Shown here: in pieces, positions 54,126-64,000 of the stretch
Layout: each line of letters begins with the position of its first letter
How positions within the stretch are numbered: the stretch's first letter is position 1
Source of the DNA: Myxococcota bacterium
GTDB taxonomy: Bacteria; Myxococcota_A; UBA9160; UBA4427
Direction of reading: 5' to 3'
Length of the DNA: 64,000 bases
Assembly (NCBI GenBank): GCA_029243605.1
Contig: JAQWRT010000027.1
Location: 1 to 64,000 of the forward strand
Made by a program: the position numbers and the translations under genes
The notes under the pieces: generated by a model
Told to the model about the DNA's origin: nothing
Seen by the model: only the letters and a program-made list of their open reading frames with translations
The model's database searches: none

Positions 54126-55118
54126 ATGCTCACGCCCTCCCCGCCGCACAAGGTTCGCGTTCCGGCGGGCAGTCGGGATTGGTTCGCTCCCCTCGCCGAC
54201 CCCCGCGCCCGGGTGCTCACCGAAGTCGGCGTCCGGATGGTGGGGATCAGCGAGGTCCTCGCCGGCTTCGACTGGTCGGGGCCCGGGGCCAATCATCTGC
54301 TCCTGGGCAGCGCGAGTGGCTCTGGCTTTCTCGAAATCGGCGGGGAAAAGCTGCCAATCGAGGAAGGCGACTTGGTTCTAGCACCCGCTGGTTTGCCCCG
54401 ACGCTACGGAACCCGGGGCGCCTACTGGAAATTCCTGACAATTCGCCTAGCCGCGAGCGAGCGGTGGGACTCCCTGGTCGGCCTCGAAGCCCGGCGCATG
54501 CCCGCCTCTTGGCTGGCCCGCCTACTCCCCCCGGTCCAGGGGATGCTGGCCGAGCATCCCCTGGGCGGCGCCCTACCGAGCCATACGCCGGAATCCCAAC
54601 CCGAGGGAGAAGACCCCGCTCGCTACCTCCTCTCCCGCTACGCGAACCGTCTCGTCGACACCGAGTCGGTCCCCATGCCGGACTCCGCCCAAACCGATGC
54701 CTTCGCGCTCTACGCCGGGATTCTGCGCCACCGAGTCGAATCCATGCTCCGGCGCCAGGGAAACCAGCGCCCAAGCAACGAGTTCATCACCCTGACCCGA
54801 TTATGGAGCCGGGTCACGGACCGCCCCCGGGGCCCATGGGACACCCAAACCCTCGCCTCCTCTGCCGGAGTCTCACGCACCAGCCTTTATCGCATGGTGA
54901 AGCGGCAGCACGGGACCTCCCCCATCCGTATGGTCGAGCGCCTTCGCATGGATCAAGCTTGTCGCCTGCTTTCCGAAAGCGACTACTCCATCGCGGTGAT
55001 CAGCGATCAGGTCGGATACGCAAGCGCCTTCTCATTCTCAGCGGCCTTCAGGCGCATCATGGGAACTTCGCCTTCGCATTTCCGGCAAGCATCAAGACCG
55101 AGTTCAGCTCCGTCATGA
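54126..55118 (+). CDS. AraC-family transcriptional regulator
   Basis: The 330-residue protein has a cupin-like N-terminal sensor domain (FLEIGGEKLPIEEGDLVLAP) and a C-terminal double HTH: TLASSAGVSRTSLYRMVKRQHG and IAVISDQVGYASAFSFSAAF, followed by GTSPSHFRQ. The ATG at 54126 lacks a clear Shine-Dalgarno; ATG at 54102 is the alternative, and leaderless translation is possible. It diverges from the selenoprotein/dioxygenase/VTT operon with 102 nt between starts, so it probably controls that operon, perhaps in response to its substrate. Confidence 0.86.
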   Translation: MLTPSPPHKVRVPAGSRDWFAPLADPRARVLTEVGVRMVGISEVLAGFDWSGPGANHLLLGSASGSGFLEIGGEKLPIEEGDLVLAPAGLPRRYGTRGAYWKFLTIRLAASERWDSLVGLEARRMPASWLARLLPPVQGMLAEHPLGGALPSHTPESQPEGEDPARYLLSRYANRLVDTESVPMPDSAQTDAFALYAGILRHRVESMLRRQGNQRPSNEFITLTRLWSRVTDRPRGPWDTQTLASSAGVSRTSLYRMVKRQHGTSPIRMVERLRMDQACRLLSESDYSIAVISDQVGYASAFSFSAAFRRIMGTSPSHFRQASRPSSAPS

Positions 55119-55256
55119 ATCCTGCTGAAAGAGGGCCCGACTGATCCATCTCCAAGACCCACTGGGCTAGGGTATCCCCGCCTCGACAAGGACAGTGGGT
55201 TATGTGGGTAGAGATCCAACGCTATTGCGCACTATGAACACATTGAAAGAAGGTCG

Positions 55257-56834
55257 ATGAAGAAGCAGTCTCAAGAAGTCGGTGGCCCGTACGCGAACTA
55301 CGTGCTCATCGTGCTGATGATCGTCTACATCTTCAATTTCATCGATCGTAATATTCTCTCGATTCTCGCCGAGGACATCAAGGCCGACCTCGGGATCAGC
55401 GATGCCCAGATGGGCTTCCTCTATGGAACCGTCTTTGCCGTCTTCTACGCGGTCTTCGGGATTCCTCTAGCTCGATTCGCCGACGTCTGGACCCGCCGAA
55501 CCCTGATCTCCGTCGGGCTAGGATTCTGGAGCCTGATGACGGCTGCCTCGGGGCTGGCACGCTCCTTTCCAGTACTCACTGCGCTCCGGATTGGCGTGGG
55601 CATAGGCGAAGCCAGCGCTTCGCCCTCGGCCTACTCGATGTTGTCCGACTACTACCCTCGACATCTGCGGGCGACTGTCATCGCCATCTACGGCGCTGGT
55701 CTCTATATCGGGGCCGGCATCGGGGTCTTCCTCGGAGGATTCATCCTGGATTGGTGGGCCTCCACCTATCCGACTAACCCGCCCTTCGGCCTCAAGGGCT
55801 GGCAGGCAGCCTTTCTCGTCGTGGGACTCCCCGGTCTCGGCATGGCCCTCTGGGTTCGCACTCTTCGGGAACCCCAGCGCGGCATGAGCGAAGGGCTGGT
55901 CAGTAAGCCTCATCCAGCTCCATTCCGTGTCCTGGCCGAAGAACTTATGGCCGTGATCCCTCCCTTCAATCTAAGGCCGCTGCTCGGGCATCCCGGGGCA
56001 CTTCGAAGGAATCTGGTCATTGGTGCCCTTTGCGGACTGCTCGCCGCGTTCTTGATCTGGCTTACCGGGAGCGTCGCTCAATGGACGGCTACGGCCATCG
56101 GGGCCTATATCACCTTCTCGTGGACCCAAAACCTGAAAATTCGAGATCCTGCGACCTATGCGATGATGTTTCACTCTCGAGCCTTCAATTACACCATGCT
56201 CGCATTTCCGATGATGGCCTTCGTCGGTTATGGAGCTGGGTTCTGGATCCCCCCCCTCCTGCTCCGGGTACACGACGTCTCAGCAACGTCAATCGGTTTG
56301 TATATTGGGCTCGGCTCTGCCCTGGGCGGCTTCATTGGGATCACTCTGGGCGGCGTTCTCGCAGACTACCTCAAGGCTCGCTTCCCGAGCGGGCGTATGG
56401 TCCTCGGTTATATCTGCATTTTGGGTGTCGTGCCCCTACTTCTACTTCTGCTCTACACCGAAAATATGGCTCTGGCTTTCTGGATCAACTTTTTCCTCAC
56501 GATCCCATCCGCATGCGGCGCAAGTGTTCCTCCGACAACCGCCAGCGATCTTGTCATGCCGAGAATGCGGGCAGTGGCCGGCGCCTACTACATTCTCGTT
56601 AACACCTTCGTCGGCCTCGCCTTGGGCCCCTACGCAATCGGGCAAGTCTCCGACGTGCTGAACAGGGGCGGGATGAACGATGCCGACGCTCTGCGCGCTG
56701 CCATCGCGCTTTCCATGCTGATCTTCATCCCAGCGCTCTTTTTCCTCTATCTCGCCCAGAAACACTTGCCGCAAGATGAAGCCTCGCGCCTCGATCGCGC
56801 AAATGCCCTCGGAGAGTCGGTCGAAACGAGTTAG
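55257..56834 (+). CDS. MFS transporter, spinster-like
   Basis: A 525-residue integral membrane protein with about 12 transmembrane segments. The N-terminal block YVLIVLMIVYIFNFIDRNIL and the loop RFADVWTRRTLISVGLGFWS match the MFS motif between helices 2 and 3. GIGEASASPSAYSMLSDYYP is typical of spinster-like MFS proteins, and an insert of about 90 residues lies between the two halves. It should move a small molecule by proton coupling. The start has AGAAGG about 4 nt upstream. It follows the AraC gene by 138 nt and could import the substrate sensed by that regulator. Confidence 0.86.
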   Translation: MKKQSQEVGGPYANYVLIVLMIVYIFNFIDRNILSILAEDIKADLGISDAQMGFLYGTVFAVFYAVFGIPLARFADVWTRRTLISVGLGFWSLMTAASGLARSFPVLTALRIGVGIGEASASPSAYSMLSDYYPRHLRATVIAIYGAGLYIGAGIGVFLGGFILDWWASTYPTNPPFGLKGWQAAFLVVGLPGLGMALWVRTLREPQRGMSEGLVSKPHPAPFRVLAEELMAVIPPFNLRPLLGHPGALRRNLVIGALCGLLAAFLIWLTGSVAQWTATAIGAYITFSWTQNLKIRDPATYAMMFHSRAFNYTMLAFPMMAFVGYGAGFWIPPLLLRVHDVSATSIGLYIGLGSALGGFIGITLGGVLADYLKARFPSGRMVLGYICILGVVPLLLLLLYTENMALAFWINFFLTIPSACGASVPPTTASDLVMPRMRAVAGAYYILVNTFVGLALGPYAIGQVSDVLNRGGMNDADALRAAIALSMLIFIPALFFLYLAQKHLPQDEASRLDRANALGESVETS

Positions 56835-56965
56835 TACCGGCTTCTGGGCCACCGACGCGCCAGTCCCTTTTCGCGAGAACCGAAATCTGCTGACCGAAGT
56901 CGCTCAAGGGACCGCAAGAGACCGAGAGGGACAATCACCCAGAAGGAAAAAGGGAACCACTGGAA

Positions 56966-57601
56966 ATGAACAGGCCCCCGAGCGGAGCGCGTGCCGCCGA
57001 AATGAGCAAGCAAACCCTGGCGTACTACGAGACGAGTCCAGACTCCTTCTGGGAAGCCACCAAGGACCATGACGTTTCCCAAAACATCTCGTCTCTTCTG
57101 GCGGCTATTCCCGGCCCAGGCCCGCACACGATTCTCGACCTGGGCTGTGGTCCCGGCCGGGATCTCTCAGCCTTTACCGCGCTCGGACACCGCCCCACCG
57201 GGCTCGATGGCTGCAGTCGGTTCTGCGACATGGCGCGGAGCCACTCGGGCTGCGAAGTCTGGAATCAGGACTTCCTTTCCCTGGAGCTTCCTTCCGAAGA
57301 GTTCGACGGCATTTTTGCCAATGCCTCTCTCTTCCACATTCCTTCCCCCGAACTTCCCAGGGTCTTGGCTGAACTTCGCGACACCCTAAGACCGGGTGGA
57401 ATCCTTTTTGCCTCGAACCCACGAGGAGCCAACGTCGAGGAATGGAGCACCGGCCGCTACCGAAACCTTCATGATCTCGGGCAGTGGAGCGGTTTTCTCA
57501 GCGAAGCCGGGTTCGAAGTCGTTTCTCACTATTTCAGGCCAGCCGGTCACCCCCGGGAAGAGCAGCCCTGGCTCGCAACCGTCTCGAGAAGGCTTGACTG
57601 A
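56966..57601 (+). CDS. Class I SAM-dependent methyltransferase
   Basis: The 211-residue protein has the SAM-binding motif I ILDLGCGPGRDLSAF, motif II/III around GLDGCSRFCDMAR, and ASLFHIPSPELPRVLAELRDTLRPGG, the usual post-motif strand-helix. It should methylate a small molecule. The ATG at 56966 has a weak upstream GGAAAAAGG; an in-frame ATG at 57002 is possible. It shares no obvious operon with the preceding MFS gene (131-nt gap) and is followed by a VOC gene after about 107 nt. Confidence 0.82.
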   Translation: MNRPPSGARAAEMSKQTLAYYETSPDSFWEATKDHDVSQNISSLLAAIPGPGPHTILDLGCGPGRDLSAFTALGHRPTGLDGCSRFCDMARSHSGCEVWNQDFLSLELPSEEFDGIFANASLFHIPSPELPRVLAELRDTLRPGGILFASNPRGANVEEWSTGRYRNLHDLGQWSGFLSEAGFEVVSHYFRPAGHPREEQPWLATVSRRLD

Positions 57602-57708
57602 TCAACTCGTTCGCCTTGAGCATCTCGTAATGCCAACTTTCGTCCGCCCATAGGACCTGATATCGCCAGTCCGCTAGAGTCCCTGGCAGCGCAATCAATG
57701 GAGGTTCC

Positions 57709-58176
57709 ATGCAATCGGCAATTTCTGAAAAATTCGGCCTCGGACCCATCGCCCAAGTTGCTTATGTCGTCCACGATATGGCCGAGGCACTCGAGTCGTA
57801 TGGCTCGATTTTCGGCCCTTTCGAATCCTACGAGGCCCCCCTCAACGGGTGTACGATCAGGGGTGAAAAAGCCGACTGCAAACTCCACGTCGCGACCAAT
57901 AATAGTGGCCCGATTGAAATCGAATTGATCGCCGTGCTCGAAGGGCACCCGCCGCACAAGGACCACCTGATCGAACGCGGCGAAGGTCTTCACCATATTC
58001 GATTTGACGTTGAGGATATCGAGACGAAACTCCAGGCGATGAAAGATGCGGGATTCACCGTGATCTTTTACCAGAGCTACTCGCCCGAGATCACCTTCGC
58101 CTACCTCGAGTCACCCGCAGAGATGGGGAGCCACGTCGTCGAGCTGCTGCAGATGCCTAAACCCGAAGCGCCCTAG
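57709..58176 (+). CDS. VOC-family protein, methylmalonyl-CoA epimerase-like
   Basis: A 155-residue VOC protein. The module begins GPIAQVAYVVHDMAEALESY and includes IEIELIAVLEG, GEGLHHIRFDVEDIETKL and a final SHVVELLQM. The histidine and glutamate in LHHIRF and VVELLQ could bind a metal, but the first-strand ligand is Gln rather than His. Epimerase, lactoylglutathione lyase and binding functions are all possible. The ATG has GGAGG 4 nt upstream. It converges on the dienoyl-CoA reductase. Confidence 0.8.
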   Translation: MQSAISEKFGLGPIAQVAYVVHDMAEALESYGSIFGPFESYEAPLNGCTIRGEKADCKLHVATNNSGPIEIELIAVLEGHPPHKDHLIERGEGLHHIRFDVEDIETKLQAMKDAGFTVIFYQSYSPEITFAYLESPAEMGSHVVELLQMPKPEAP

Positions 58177-58232
58177 CCCGAGAAGCGTCCCGGGAGAGCG
58201 CCGGATGGGACACCCCTTTCGGCCCGGCCCGC

Positions 58233-60449
<2,217 letters not shown>

Positions 60450-60473
60450 CTAGTAGACTGGGCGTTGCGACGA

Positions 60474-61694
60474 CTAGACGCGTTCGATAATGATGGCGGG
60501 AGCCATTCCTCCACCCGCGCACATGGTAATCAGGCCCACTTGCTTATCACGCCGTTCGAGCTCATCGAGCACTGTGCCGATCAAGATCGCCCCTGTGGCG
60601 CCGATCGGGTGTCCCAGCGCCATGGCCCCACCGTTGACATTGACCTTTTCACGATCGAGTTCGAGATCTCTCTGGAATTTCTCGGAAACCACCGCAAACG
60701 CCTCATTCACCTCAAAGAGATCGATGTCGGCAAGGGTCATACCTGCGCGAGCAAGAACTTTGCGCGCCGCCGGAACCGGCGCGTTCAGCATCAGGGTCGG
60801 ACAATCGCCCATATTCGCCGTAGCCACGATTCTTGCGCGAGGCTTCAGACCGTGGGCCTTGGAGTACTGTTCGCCAGCGAACAGGATCGCAGCTGCGCCA
60901 TCCACTACCCCCGAAGAATTACCGGCATGGTGGACATGCGTCACCTCGAGGTCAGGGAATTTCTGGTTTACCAATTCCCGGAATGTAGGATTGTCCTCAT
61001 GCCGATAATCAGCCACTGCAGGGAAGCTCGGCTGCAACTTGGCGAGGGATTCGGCAGTCGTTCCCGGGCGAGGAAACTCCTCGCGGTCGAGGGCAAGAGT
61101 ACCATCCAGATTATGAACGGGGACTAGGCTCCGATCAAAGCGCCCCTCCTCGATAGCTATCGCCGCACGGCGCTGGGATTCGGCCGCGTGGGCATCCAGC
61201 GCATCGCGTCTAATGCCTTCAATGCTCGCGATCGCATCAGCACACACGCCCTGGTGCGGCTGCGGATGAAGCTCTTGGAGATGCTTGTTATTCGCCCCCA
61301 TGGGCAGCATCCCCTTTTTGGGCAGGGACATCATCTCGGTGCCACCCGCAATGACAAGATCTTCCATCCCCGACATGACAGCCGTCGCCGCGATATTGGC
61401 CGCGGTAATTCCTGAGCCGCAGAAGCGATCCAGCGTAACTCCACTGGCTTTTACATCGTAACCCGCGTCGAGCGCCGCCATCCGGCCGAGATCTCCAGAC
61501 TGCTCGCTGACCTGGGAACTCGTTCCCCAGACGATGTCGTCTACATCCCCTGAGTCGATTCCATTACGTTCTTTGAGGGCTCGGAGCACCGTAGAACCCA
61601 GGTGCTGGGGGTGCAGATGGGCGAGAGCACCCTTCCCTTGCTTCCCAATACCACGGGGCGTACGGCAAGCATCAATAATAAAGGCTTCGGGCAC
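60474..61694 (-). CDS. Acetyl-CoA acyltransferase (thiolase)
   Basis: A 406-residue thiolase with nucleophilic Cys92 in DRFCGSGITAAN, the GHPIGATGA histidine region and the C-terminal CAGGGMAPA with the second active-site cysteine (Cys392). It should carry out thiolytic cleavage of 3-ketoacyl-CoA in beta-oxidation or the reverse condensation. GTG is the start, with AAGGAG 6 nt upstream, and that Shine-Dalgarno lies inside a long inverted repeat. It is upstream of the dienoyl-CoA reductase, which supports a fatty-acid degradation role. Confidence 0.9.
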   Translation of the reverse strand: MPEAFIIDACRTPRGIGKQGKGALAHLHPQHLGSTVLRALKERNGIDSGDVDDIVWGTSSQVSEQSGDLGRMAALDAGYDVKASGVTLDRFCGSGITAANIAATAVMSGMEDLVIAGGTEMMSLPKKGMLPMGANNKHLQELHPQPHQGVCADAIASIEGIRRDALDAHAAESQRRAAIAIEEGRFDRSLVPVHNLDGTLALDREEFPRPGTTAESLAKLQPSFPAVADYRHEDNPTFRELVNQKFPDLEVTHVHHAGNSSGVVDGAAAILFAGEQYSKAHGLKPRARIVATANMGDCPTLMLNAPVPAARKVLARAGMTLADIDLFEVNEAFAVVSEKFQRDLELDREKVNVNGGAMALGHPIGATGAILIGTVLDELERRDKQVGLITMCAGGGMAPAIIIERV

Positions 61695-61700
61695 AACGAT

Positions 61701-61758
61701 CTCCTTGGATGGCTAGATTGGTCAACAAGGGACCAATCCTAGCCCAAACTCCAAGGAG
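61701..61758 (-). promoter_or_regulatory. 58-nt inverted repeat that can sequester the thiolase Shine-Dalgarno
   Basis: Arms CTCCTTGG (61701-61708) and CCAAGGAG (61751-61758) pair perfectly. Inside them GGCTA (61711-61715) with GATTGGTC (61716-61723) pairs with GACCAATC (61731-61738) and TAGCC (61740-61744) across one bulged base and a 7-nt loop. In the minus-strand mRNA the thiolase Shine-Dalgarno AAGGAG forms the 3' outer arm, so folding would block ribosome access. The inner GATTGGTC/GACCAATC dyad also looks like an operator for a dimeric repressor. Confidence 0.6.
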
Positions 61759-61856
61759 CCCAAACCGTGGACAGCGACTCCACTTTTGCTTCGGGTCGAG
61801 AAGCCTCGACTGACAAAAGGATGATCAACGGACTGACTTAGAACTGCCAGCCTCCG

Positions 61857-62822
61857 TCAATGGCCCACCGGATCCCGCATGGATAGCGAGCGCTCCGGAC
61901 CCGTCGATGGGCTGGGCGCAGACCGCTCGATGAACCCGAGGATTGCCTCTGCCTCTGCCTGATTCAGCCCAAAATTCGGCATCCGGATATCATCCCAGGC
62001 CTTCAGCAACTCCAGGGCCTCGGGATCTTTTTCCGAGATCATCAGATCCGGCTCCACGATCCAACGAACCAGCCATTCCCGCTCGCGTCGCTGAGTGACA
62101 CCTGCGAGATCGGGGCCGACTCGATTGCCTTCGCCGATCGTGTGACACGCCGCACATCTGCTGCGATAGATGCGCTCTCCCTTATCCCAGTTTTCCCGAC
62201 TCGGGGCGTCCGCGTACGATGCAAGATTTCGATTGGCCCTCGGGGCCTTGCGCCCATTCTGAAGAGACTCCGCGAGAAGGTGTGCCAAACTCTTCGGGTT
62301 ATCGTACGGGGAACGTCGAATCCAGCGGCTATTTGCCTCACTACCCAGAACCAAGCTCGCGTTGTGGTCGTTGGGATCATCCAACTGCTCCACGAGCAAG
62401 CCCAGTTTTCGCTGAATCAGATCGCTGGTCTCACGCGAAGCCGTCAGAAACGTCCACCCCTCCCCCACATCGAACCTTTCGCGATAACGGGCTAGAGCTT
62501 CGGGCGTATCCACCTCGGGGTCGATCGAGATTGAATAGAAGTGTATATCCTCGCCCACGCGATCTCCGAGCAGAGACACCACCTGACTCAGACGAGCCGT
62601 CTCTGCGGGGCAGACATTCTCACACGAAGTAAACATAAAGTTGATTGCAACTACTTTGTCTTTGAGCAGGTCCTGATAGAAGCGGACTTCCTTTCCCTCA
62701 TGGGTGGTTAGCAGGACGTCGGGGAAATAGCCTTCGCCCCAGGGCTTACCCTTTTCAGCGGAACTCACTCCCGCCAAGCTCAAGATAAACGCAACCAGTA
62801 TGCATAGAGATTTCCAACCCAT
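61857..62822 (-). CDS. SCO1/SenC-cytochrome c fusion protein
   Basis: The 321-residue exported protein has a signal peptide (about 1-22), then an SCO1/SenC thioredoxin-like domain with the copper-binding pair Cys67-x3-Cys71 in FTSCENVCP and His153. A C-terminal cytochrome c domain has the heme motif CAACH at 223-227 and a likely axial Met in RMPNFG. SCO proteins deliver copper for cytochrome oxidase assembly; the fused heme domain suggests electron transfer in the same step. The start at 62822 gives a clean leader; the frame upstream overlaps the multicopper oxidase. The gap to that gene is 68 nt, so the two are probably co-transcribed. Confidence 0.85.
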   Translation of the reverse strand: MGWKSLCILVAFILSLAGVSSAEKGKPWGEGYFPDVLLTTHEGKEVRFYQDLLKDKVVAINFMFTSCENVCPAETARLSQVVSLLGDRVGEDIHFYSISIDPEVDTPEALARYRERFDVGEGWTFLTASRETSDLIQRKLGLLVEQLDDPNDHNASLVLGSEANSRWIRRSPYDNPKSLAHLLAESLQNGRKAPRANRNLASYADAPSRENWDKGERIYRSRCAACHTIGEGNRVGPDLAGVTQRREREWLVRWIVEPDLMISEKDPEALELLKAWDDIRMPNFGLNQAEAEAILGFIERSAPSPSTGPERSLSMRDPVGH

Positions 62823-62890
62823 ACCAGGGAAGAATCGTGCCTCTCGCTGGCGGTTTCCCTGCCCCCAGCCCTCGCTCCGACCAAGGCGCT

Positions 62891-64000
62891 TCACTGCGAC
62901 AATCCGCTCGGCCCAGGCGCTCGCATCCACCCGCCAACGAAGGAAAAGAAATCTCCGAAATTGACGATTTCATCGCCATTCAAATCCGCATTGGGATTCC
63001 ATGTCGGTTGACCAGGCTGTGAGTAGAAGGCGATGACGAAGCTCACAAAATCGACAAAATTGGTGAAGCCATCGTTGTTCAGGTCAGGATCGCAGAGATT
63101 GCCAAAACCGTCGCTATCAGTGTCTAGTTGACTGTTTCCACCCCAGTCGAATGCAAGCGGCCCATTGGGGATCAACTTACAGTTGTCGGCCACATCAGCC
63201 ACACCGTCCTCGTCCTGATCTGCGCCCACACCAGGCGGAGGTTGGGGAAGGTTCGGATCGCCTGTTTTCGCGCTGCTGATTGCATAGGACTCTTCATAAA
63301 AAACGCCGTCCCACTCGGGTACCGGTGTGGGTATCAAAAGCACCTGCCCCGGTTGCTGAGCATCAAACCTCAGCATCATTGCATAATCTTCGTGTTGGGT
63401 ATTATGGCAATGCTCCATATAGCTCCCGAGGAACTCGCGAAAGCGGAGGGCGACCGAAATTTCTCTGCTGGACTGGGCCTCTCGTCCCAGTCTAAATGTG
63501 TCTTTCCGTGCAAACTTTTCATAGATCGGCGGCTCTCTCCCATCCCGAGTGAGGAGTTGTCCCTCCTCGAAATGAATATGAATCGGATGCGACCAGCTTC
63601 CCCTCGTGCTGAGGTGCCAAATTTCTACCGTTCCCAAATCCGGAGCGGCCGAAATCTTCCCCGCCTCCATTCCAGAGCCTTCGATCTCGTCGTCTACCTG
63701 GACGGTCCAGGGCTCGGTATCGGAGGTATTGCTTCGTCCAAACCTAAAACTGCGATGCCGGGCACCAGCAAGATCCTCAGCAGTGAATTCTGGCAAGGGA
63801 ATCATCTTCAAACCACCCGGCTCGTAGAGTTCCGGGTTCATGGAAGTATCCGTCCCGGAATAGCCAACGACCCGCATTTCCAGAAAGGCTCCAACCGCAG
63901 GATCAAAAAAACCTGGGGCCCGGTTCTCGTAGGAGCCATCTAGGATGTCTGCCAAGTCGACCGGAGTTTCCAACGGCCCTCGCCCGTCCTCATGCTCTAC
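62891..64000 (-). CDS. Multicopper oxidase with TSP3 and dockerin-like tail (5' end outside window)
   Basis: The frame is open to the right edge, so only the C-terminal 369 residues are visible. The last cupredoxin domain has SHPIHIHFEEGQ and HCHNTQHEDYAMML, copper-ligand motifs of multicopper oxidases such as bilirubin oxidase/CotA-like enzymes. After the oxidase, ADQDEDGVADVADNCKLIPNG and LDTDSDGFGNLCDPDLNNDG are thrombospondin type 3 calcium repeats, and FVDFVSFVIAFY plus ADLNGDEIVNFGDFFSF form a dockerin-like pair. It is therefore an exported, probably surface-bound oxidase. It is followed by the SCO1-cytochrome c gene, which could supply copper. Confidence 0.87.
   Translation of the reverse strand, partial: VEHEDGRGPLETPVDLADILDGSYENRAPGFFDPAVGAFLEMRVVGYSGTDTSMNPELYEPGGLKMIPLPEFTAEDLAGARHRSFRFGRSNTSDTEPWTVQVDDEIEGSGMEAGKISAAPDLGTVEIWHLSTRGSWSHPIHIHFEEGQLLTRDGREPPIYEKFARKDTFRLGREAQSSREISVALRFREFLGSYMEHCHNTQHEDYAMMLRFDAQQPGQVLLIPTPVPEWDGVFYEESYAISSAKTGDPNLPQPPPGVGADQDEDGVADVADNCKLIPNGPLAFDWGGNSQLDTDSDGFGNLCDPDLNNDGFTNFVDFVSFVIAFYSQPGQPTWNPNADLNGDEIVNFGDFFSFVGGWMRAPGPSGLSQ

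Noticed and set aside
55157-55200. ACCCACTG / CAGTGGGT repeat between the AraC and MFS genes
   Set aside because: An 8-bp repeat with a 28-nt gap could be a terminator or operator, but nothing in the sequence distinguishes either from chance.

Overview
This 64 kb window is GC-rich chromosomal DNA, densely packed with protein genes on both strands. I see no rRNA, tRNA, CRISPR array, insertion sequence or phage module. Several traits fit a free-living, probably marine, Gram-negative bacterium of the broad deltaproteobacterial sphere (Myxococcota, Desulfobacterota or Binatota-like); this placement is inference. The traits are lipoproteins and a two-partner-secretion exoprotein, PEP-CTERM-type tails, thrombospondin type 3 and dockerin-like calcium repeats on surface proteins, many acyl-CoA enzymes, several sulfatases and DUF3604 proteins, and a UGA-recoded selenoprotein of the glycine/sarcosine/betaine reductase B superfamily.

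Layout. 1-10.4 kb: lipid and amide catabolism (partial acyl-CoA ligase, membrane desaturase, acyl-CoA synthetase, enoyl-CoA hydratase, amidase, VOC protein, alpha/beta hydrolase, ThDP enzyme, D-aminoacylase-type amidohydrolase). 10.7-18.1 kb: a DUF3300/DUF2950 envelope pair, a Coq4-like gene, two tandem Baeyer-Villiger-type monooxygenases of different architecture, and a VOC protein. 18.4-27.6 kb: surface and secretion block with a TPR-CHAT lipoprotein, a TpsA-type exoprotein and a giant FG-GAP/TSP3/dockerin-like protein that carries an internal PEP-CTERM-like segment. 27.6-36.3 kb: PhoD-like phosphatase, small membrane protein, molybdopterin oxidoreductase, NTF2-like protein, Nudix protein, PEP-CTERM purple-acid-type phosphatase with a TPR partner. 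36.4-50.8 kb: acyl-CoA ligase, ASCH protein, two DUF3604 proteins flanking an aldehyde dehydrogenase, sulfotransferase, two sulfatases, a TetR regulator and an MDR oxidoreductase.

51-56.8 kb holds the most notable locus. A coupled operon (selenoprotein, TauD/TfdA-type dioxygenase, VTT membrane protein) is transcribed away from an AraC-type regulator, with an MFS transporter beyond. The selenoprotein would be split into two frames by a normal gene caller. An in-frame UGA (Sec155) sits in a U-P-N-C motif, and 11 nt downstream there is a perfect 6-bp GC stem with a GGUCG loop, which matches the bacterial SECIS layout.

57-64 kb: methyltransferase, VOC protein, a 2,4-dienoyl-CoA reductase and a thiolase (each preceded by a long dyad), then an SCO1-cytochrome c fusion beside a multicopper oxidase with a dockerin-like tail that runs off the window.

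Read together, the genes describe a heterotroph that degrades lipids, ketones and amides and carries many exported esterases and sulfatases. Start sites were chosen from Shine-Dalgarno spacing and signal peptides. Functions are motif-based and were not database-checked.
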